Part shown: positions 15,243 through 19,294 of the stretch, piece after piece | Position numbering within the stretch: position 1 is the stretch's first letter | Layout: each line of letters begins with the position of its first letter | Assembly (NCBI GenBank): GCA_929200515.1 | Contig: CAKNAD010000021.1 | Span: 271 to 19,564, forward strand | Length of the DNA: 19,294 nt | From: Candidatus Gorgonimonas leptogorgiae | GTDB taxonomy: Bacteria > Pseudomonadota > Gammaproteobacteria > Pseudomonadales > Endozoicomonadaceae | Reading direction: 5' to 3' | Translations under genes and position numbers: made by a program | Notes under the pieces: generated by a model | Database searches by the model: none | What the model saw: the letters and a program-made list of their open reading frames with translations, nothing else | Told to the model about the DNA's origin: nothing

Positions 15243-16871
15243 ATGATTGGTACGATAATTGAAGATTTATTGGTTAATGTCTCAGCACCTACAGTGACTG
15301 AATTTTTTATTATATTAACTCTAGTAGTTTTTGTGATTGCATGCCATCAAGGCTTTAAAGGTAAACATTCACGGTTTCTTGAACATGCTCCTAATGTCAT
15401 GACATCTCTTGGTATTCTCGGTACTTTTATTGGTATTGTTATTGGGTTGTTGCAATTTAATCCAACCGAAATAGATACTAGTATTTCATCATTACTTGAG
15501 GGTTTAAAAACCGCTTTTATTACTAGTTTTATCGGTATGTTTTTTTCTATTGTATTTAAATTTATAGATACTTGGAAATTTGCACCTAAGCGTGAAGCGG
15601 CAGAAGCAGTTGATGATACCCCTAAAGATTTTTATGAGCATATAGAGCAACAAACAACACTACTTGAAAAGTTATGTACAAGTTTAGCAGGAGAAGAAGA
15701 AGGCAGTTTAACAGGAGGTTTAAAGTTACTACGTGCAGATCTTAATGATGCTACAAGGCAGCGTAAGCAAGAAGCACAAGAGTTTGCTACTACCCTATGG
15801 GATAAATTAGATGATTTTGCAAAGGTGCTTTCTAAATCTGCTACAGAACAAGTAATAGAAGCGTTAAAAAATGTTATTATTGAGTTCAATCAACAACTTA
15901 CTGAGCAATTTGGCGATAATTTTAAGGCTCTTGATGCTTCAGTAAAAAAACTAGTAGATTGGCAACAGCAATATATGCAACAGTTAGCTACTATGAGTGA
16001 GCAATATGATCAAGGCGTGCAGGCAATTTCTGCGACTGAAAAAGCAGTAACAGAAATCAGTGAAAAAACTAGTGTTATTCCGCAAACTATGGAAAATTTA
16101 GCGACCATATTAGAATCTAATGATAATCAAATTAAAGAGTTAAAAAGTCATTTAGAAGCTTTTGTAGCCATGCGTGATTCTGCCATAAAAGCTGTGCCAG
16201 AAATCCAACAACAAGTAACATCAATAGGTACGCAGTTTCAGCAAGGTACTAATGCAATGAAAGAACAAATGGTTGCTGGAGCCAATGATTTTAAAACGTC
16301 GGTTGCTACTACTAACGAAGAAATAAAAAACGTATCTAAAGAAATTAAAGATCAGGTTGCAAATGTTGGTGAAAAATTTCGTGATGGCACTAACGAAATG
16401 AAGCAAGCAATGAGTAATAGTGCTAATGAATTTAAAACAGCAACTAGAGAATTTAATCAATCTATAGCGGATATGGCTACTGAAGTAGTAGATAAATCAA
16501 ATGAAATTGCTAACACATTGAAAAATAGTATCAATGATACAAGCCAAAATACACAAACAATAATTAATAAACTAGATGAATATACTCAAAAATTTAATAC
16601 AGAGTTACAACAAAACCTAAATAAAGTAATGGATTCTATCCGTAGTAATACAGAGACCACATTAGGTGGTGTTCAGTCTCAAATTAAGCAAGCGGTTAAA
16701 GATGCAGGTGCTTCTGTTAATGATCAAGTATCGTTATTAGATGAAGCGTTACAAAGAGAGCTAAATCGAGCTCTCGGAGAGTTAGGCAGACATTTAGGGC
16801 GTATAGCGGCAAAAATAGTTGAAGAGTATGAAAAAATGCAATCTTCTTATAAAAATAATAACAACTTCTAG
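15243..16871 (+). CDS. zorA: ZorA, Zorya type II anti-phage system, MotA/TolQ/ExbB-like channel
   Basis: 542 residues. ZorA and ZorB form a proton-driven inner-membrane motor that responds to phage infection. Membrane segments at about 20-34 (EFFIILTLVVFVIA), 53-71 and 88-107; the core GILGTFIGIVIGL then LKTAFITSFIGM is the MotA/TolQ/ExbB channel signature. From about 125 to 540 the protein is a long soluble coiled coil, the tail that projects into the cytoplasm in Zorya. Tail residues 321-361 and 368-408 are a near-duplicate (GTNAMKEQM versus GTNEMKQAM; ANDFKT versus ANEFKT) 47 residues apart. AAGGGG eight bases before the ATG marks the start. zorB follows after 12 bases. The HNH third gene makes this type II. 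Confidence 0.92.
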   Translation: MIGTIIEDLLVNVSAPTVTEFFIILTLVVFVIACHQGFKGKHSRFLEHAPNVMTSLGILGTFIGIVIGLLQFNPTEIDTSISSLLEGLKTAFITSFIGMFFSIVFKFIDTWKFAPKREAAEAVDDTPKDFYEHIEQQTTLLEKLCTSLAGEEEGSLTGGLKLLRADLNDATRQRKQEAQEFATTLWDKLDDFAKVLSKSATEQVIEALKNVIIEFNQQLTEQFGDNFKALDASVKKLVDWQQQYMQQLATMSEQYDQGVQAISATEKAVTEISEKTSVIPQTMENLATILESNDNQIKELKSHLEAFVAMRDSAIKAVPEIQQQVTSIGTQFQQGTNAMKEQMVAGANDFKTSVATTNEEIKNVSKEIKDQVANVGEKFRDGTNEMKQAMSNSANEFKTATREFNQSIADMATEVVDKSNEIANTLKNSINDTSQNTQTIINKLDEYTQKFNTELQQNLNKVMDSIRSNTETTLGGVQSQIKQAVKDAGASVNDQVSLLDEALQRELNRALGELGRHLGRIAAKIVEEYEKMQSSYKNNNNF

Positions 16872-16883
16872 TAGGGTATAATA

Positions 16884-17588
16884 ATGAATAAATTTATTAG
16901 GCAATCTGCTAGTAGTAACCATCAAGATAGCGAACACTGGATGAGCGTTTCAGACCTGATGTCTGGATTAATGATGGTGTTTTTATTTATTTCTATTGCG
17001 ATGATGCGTTCGGCATTTATTGAACGTGATAAAATTAAAGAGGTTGCTGTCGCTTATCAAGAAAAGCAAGTGGCTATTTATGAGCAGTTAATGCTTGAAT
17101 TTAAAGATGATTTAGTTCGTTGGGATGCAGATATAGACAAACAATCTTTAGCGTTTCGATTTAATTCTCCAGATATTTTATTTGCAACTGGAGAAGCAAC
17201 TCTTACCCCTACTTTCCAATCAATTTTACAAGAGTTTTTTCCTAGGTTTCTTAAAGTGCTTAATCAATTTCATAATGTAATTGAAGAAATAAAAATCGAA
17301 GGTCATACTAGTTCTAAATGGGAAGGAGTAACTAAAGATATAGCTTATTTTAAGAATATGGATTTATCGCAAGCAAGAACTAATTCAGTATTAAAATATG
17401 TTTATAGTATCGAAAAAAATAAAAGTACTCGAGAATGGATTAGAAATAATATAGCAGCGGTAGGTTACTCTTCATCTAGGCTAGTTTTTACAGACAAAGG
17501 CAATGAAGATAGCAAGCGTTCACGTCGAGTTACTTTTAGAGTATTAACAAATGCTGAAATCCAAATAAGAAAAATTTTAGGGGATTAA
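16884..17588 (+). CDS. zorB: ZorB, Zorya type II anti-phage system, MotB/OmpA-like stator
   Basis: 234 residues. It is the partner of ZorA, anchored to peptidoglycan. Residues 19-41 (WMSVSDLMSGLMMVFLFISI) form the single membrane helix with the conserved Asp (D24) expected to carry protons. A short linker and coil (45-85) are followed by an OmpA/MotB peptidoglycan-binding domain at about 90-225: FNSPDILFATGEATLTP, IKIEGHTSS, the family-like DLSQARTNSVLKYV, VGYSSSRLV and SKRSRRVTFRV. Length is typical of ZorB. A Shine-Dalgarno AGGGT precedes the ATG, and zorE begins six bases after the stop, so the three genes form one operon. Confidence 0.92.
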   Translation: MNKFIRQSASSNHQDSEHWMSVSDLMSGLMMVFLFISIAMMRSAFIERDKIKEVAVAYQEKQVAIYEQLMLEFKDDLVRWDADIDKQSLAFRFNSPDILFATGEATLTPTFQSILQEFFPRFLKVLNQFHNVIEEIKIEGHTSSKWEGVTKDIAYFKNMDLSQARTNSVLKYVYSIEKNKSTREWIRNNIAAVGYSSSRLVFTDKGNEDSKRSRRVTFRVLTNAEIQIRKILGD

Positions 17589-17594
17589 TCAACA

Positions 17595-18428
17595 ATGAAG
17601 CTTAGTTTTGATTTTAGTGAATTAAAAATAATAGCTGAGAAAATAGGTGCTGATGCAAGTGATTTTCAGTTAGATGATGTGATCAAACCTTTTGAACCTA
17701 TAGAGATTGAATTAGCAACTACTGGTATAGAAGTAGATCTTGATGAAGTTGAATTAATTGATGGTGTCTTTGCTTATAAGGGCTATCATGTGGTTTTGTA
17801 TATTGCTGATCATTCATTTAATATCGAAGAAGCTATTGAATATAGATCTAAAAGAAGAAAGTTTCATATTACCGATTGTTGTACTTTGCAAGAAAAAAAA
17901 AGAGATAATACATATGACAGATATGTAGCAACCAGGAAGTTAGATGGCCTTTTTAAAATACATGGTAGCGATAAGAAAGAAGGACAAGAAGTAGAGCTTG
18001 ATGTTTGTATGAATTGTTTAAAGCAAACTAATTATAAAGATGCATCGGATTCGCAACGGAAGAGAAAACAAGTAAAACAAGAGTTTAATATGCAAGAGTT
18101 CTTTGCTAAGTATCAATCATCTTTTGCTAAAATGCCAAGTGGGATGGGTGCTGACCCTAATAAAACTAATTATACAGAAGATTGGGATCATGTATCAAAA
18201 CAATATAGAAAGTCAATAAATTATCGTTGCGAAGTGTGTAGGCTAGATTTATCAAATTCGCATAAATTATTGCAGGTGCATCATAAAGATAGCCTGAAAG
18301 GCAACAATAATATAAATAATTTACAAGCTCTTTGTATGCTGTGCCATGCTAAAAAACATGGTCATATGCATGTATTGCCTAAGGATAAAAATAAAATTGA
18401 AATATTAAGAAAGCAGCAAGGTTTGTAG
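17595..18428 (+). CDS. zorE: ZorE, HNH endonuclease of Zorya type II
   Basis: 277 residues. This is the effector nuclease that defines Zorya type II, thought to damage DNA when the ZorAB motor senses phage. The C-terminal HNH domain (about 205-258) has the zinc pairs C212/C215 and C247/C250, the catalytic HHKD (H229, H230), N241/N242 and H251, H255. An N-terminal half without similarity I can name has a second Cys cluster (FHITDCC at 90-96 and VCMNC at 137-141) that may bind another zinc. No membrane segment. AGGGGA lies about nine bases before the ATG, inside the end of zorB. All catalytic residues look intact. Without the neighbours it would only be called an HNH endonuclease. Confidence 0.88.
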   Translation: MKLSFDFSELKIIAEKIGADASDFQLDDVIKPFEPIEIELATTGIEVDLDEVELIDGVFAYKGYHVVLYIADHSFNIEEAIEYRSKRRKFHITDCCTLQEKKRDNTYDRYVATRKLDGLFKIHGSDKKEGQEVELDVCMNCLKQTNYKDASDSQRKRKQVKQEFNMQEFFAKYQSSFAKMPSGMGADPNKTNYTEDWDHVSKQYRKSINYRCEVCRLDLSNSHKLLQVHHKDSLKGNNNINNLQALCMLCHAKKHGHMHVLPKDKNKIEILRKQQGL

Positions 18429-18573
18429 TATGACTTGTGTTTTATCTGCTTCTAAATTTTCATAGTCATAACCTTCATATTAGAAATTCATGATAAGTAA
18501 TATCTCTAAAAATTACTACCAACAGCTTTAATTAATTATATTGAACTAATTGAATACTTTTTAGTCTTAATAG

Positions 18574-18611
18574 ATAAGTGATGTATAAATATTTTTTATA
18601 TCATCGCTTAT
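18574..18611. terminator. Hairpin between zorE and the next gene
   Basis: ATAAGTGATGTATA (18574-18587) pairs with TATCATCGCTTAT (18599-18611) with one G-T pair and one bulge; the loop is T-rich. It could end the Zorya transcript or lie in the promoter region of the following gene. The remaining bases of 18429-18658 are AT-rich and hold nothing else I can name. Confidence 0.4.
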
Positions 18612-18658
18612 AATTAAATAATATAATCAATTAATAAATACATTAAAGGAGTAATTTA

Positions 18659-19120
18659 ATGGATAATTTAAGCCCGGCAGGCACGTCATACCCTGAGCAT
18701 ACAGCAGAAAACTCAAATGCTACTGTGCAAAACCCACCATATAAAACAAAAGTTGTAGATAAGGACGAGGTTTTAAAAAAAATATATGATGACTATAATG
18801 CAGATAAGGACACCCCATTAGAAAACAGAATAGTTACCTTAGTAAACGCTAAGGATAAACTAGCATACGAAGTGTTGTTAAAAGTGTTACCGAAAGAAGG
18901 CGAGGAAGTGAAAAAATATGAAACAGTATCTGACGATATATTGGAGCAGGGATACAAGGTAACTTTTATGTCGACGGAAATCGGAGCATATCATTTTTTG
19001 AGAGAAAACAATATATCGTTGGCAGATTACCCAACATTTCCAGATCTCCAAAAAGCAGTTTTAGACGCTAAAATAATAAACAATACATTAGAACTGTCTG
19101 ATAGCGAGCTTAAAAACTAG
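18659..19120 (+). CDS. Hypothetical protein, 153 aa
   Basis: Not recognised. The start is well supported by AAAGGAG seven bases before the ATG. Residues 1-30 are Ser-, Thr-, Asn- and Pro-rich and look disordered (SPAGTSYPEHTAENSN). Residues 35-150 are charged and mostly helical (KDEVLKKIYDDYN, NRIVTLVNAKDKLAYEVLLK, FPDLQKAVLDAKI). No membrane helix, signal peptide or zinc motif. The end ELSDSELKN is acidic. It stands alone between the Zorya operon and an IS-type end. A disordered N-terminus and helical body would fit a small secreted effector, but this is only a guess; a fourth Zorya-linked protein is less likely because of the 230-base gap and hairpin. Confidence 0.7.
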   Translation: MDNLSPAGTSYPEHTAENSNATVQNPPYKTKVVDKDEVLKKIYDDYNADKDTPLENRIVTLVNAKDKLAYEVLLKVLPKEGEEVKKYETVSDDILEQGYKVTFMSTEIGAYHFLRENNISLADYPTFPDLQKAVLDAKIINNTLELSDSELKN

Positions 19121-19184
19121 AAATCTGTTAGCTTGTATTGGAGTTGAGTTTTTTGTAAATGTACCAATAATGTAGCTAGTAAAA

Positions 19185-19212
19185 CCTCGCCCTTTAGGGC
19201 GGGGTAGTTCAG
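19185..19212 (+). mobile_element. IS200/IS605-type terminal hairpin (solo)
   Basis: CCTCGCCCT (19185-19193) pairs with AGGGCGGGG (19196-19204), one G-T pair, followed by TAGTTCAG. The last bases GGTAGTTCA are the same as in the minus-strand end at 10033, and both hairpins share CGCC/GGCG, so they are likely the same element family. No transposase gene is nearby in the window. Confidence 0.5.
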
Positions 19213-19262
19213 ATTTTTTATGAATTGATATTGGAAGATAGCAGCAATTCCCTCTTAACAAT

Positions 19263-19290
19263 AAAACCCTATAAAAATAGGTTTTTATAT
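19263..19290. terminator. Terminator-like hairpin at window end
   Basis: AAAACCCTAT (19263-19272) pairs with ATAGGTTTT (19277-19285) with one bulged C; A-run on the left and T-run on the right, so it could serve either strand. The gene it belongs to may lie beyond the window. Confidence 0.5.
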
Positions 19291-19294
19291 AATA

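Noticed and set aside
15046..15246. 66-codon open frame before zorA
   Set aside because: It starts with TTG, has no ribosome site, crosses the terminator-like hairpin and overlaps the zorA start; low-complexity translation from AT-rich DNA.
15632..16460. Minus-strand open frames under zorA
   Set aside because: Antisense of the coiled-coil tail; no independent support.
1..19294. CRISPR array or tRNA/rRNA genes
   Set aside because: No regularly spaced direct repeats and no cloverleaf or rRNA-like sequence was seen on either strand.

Overview
The window looks like a chromosomal segment of an AT-rich gammaproteobacterium living in or on a eukaryotic host. The core genes (full-length SMC with a typical gamma hinge, a DUF3094-type small membrane protein, FtsQ, FtsA, and FtsZ ending in LDIPAFLRRQ) are gammaproteobacterial. 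They are interleaved with genes typical of intracellular bacteria: an autotransporter barrel, an IAP-like RING protein and an LRR-NEL ubiquitin ligase. A Legionellales-like or similar amoeba- or arthropod-associated lineage fits, but this is inference; no marker here fixes the genus.

Layout. Positions 1-1150: 3' end of an autotransporter and its terminator. 1210-1560: a small protein with a RING finger of the eukaryotic IAP type. 1629-2159 (minus): a CDP-alcohol phosphatidyltransferase. 2300-2488: a structured leader before smc (2489-5995). 6001-6180 (minus): a 59-residue DUF3094-like gene. 6255-9915: a stripped-down division cluster ftsQ-ftsA-ftsZ, with 476 bases between ftsA and ftsZ and no ddl, mur or lpxC genes at its ends.

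From about 9950 onward the content is accessory. An unrecognised large protein (about 840 residues, minus) lies between two outward-facing IS200/IS605-like right ends. One of these carries its own near-consensus promoter and looks like an orphan omegaRNA without tnpB. Its last bases supply the stop codon of the next gene, a 643-residue LRR-NEL protein (minus) whose last 60 residues read as a U-box. At 15243-18428 lies a complete three-gene Zorya type II anti-phage system (zorA, zorB, zorE) with a terminator-like hairpin in its leader. An unrecognised 153-residue protein and a further IS-type end hairpin close the window.

How it fits together. The first half handles envelope lipid synthesis, chromosome organisation and septation. 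The second half is an island of host-manipulation and phage-defence cargo with mobile-element scars. Two unrelated ubiquitin-ligase candidates (RING and NEL plus U-box) point to interference with host ubiquitin signalling. The NEL plus U-box fusion and the solo omegaRNA-like locus are the most unusual items.
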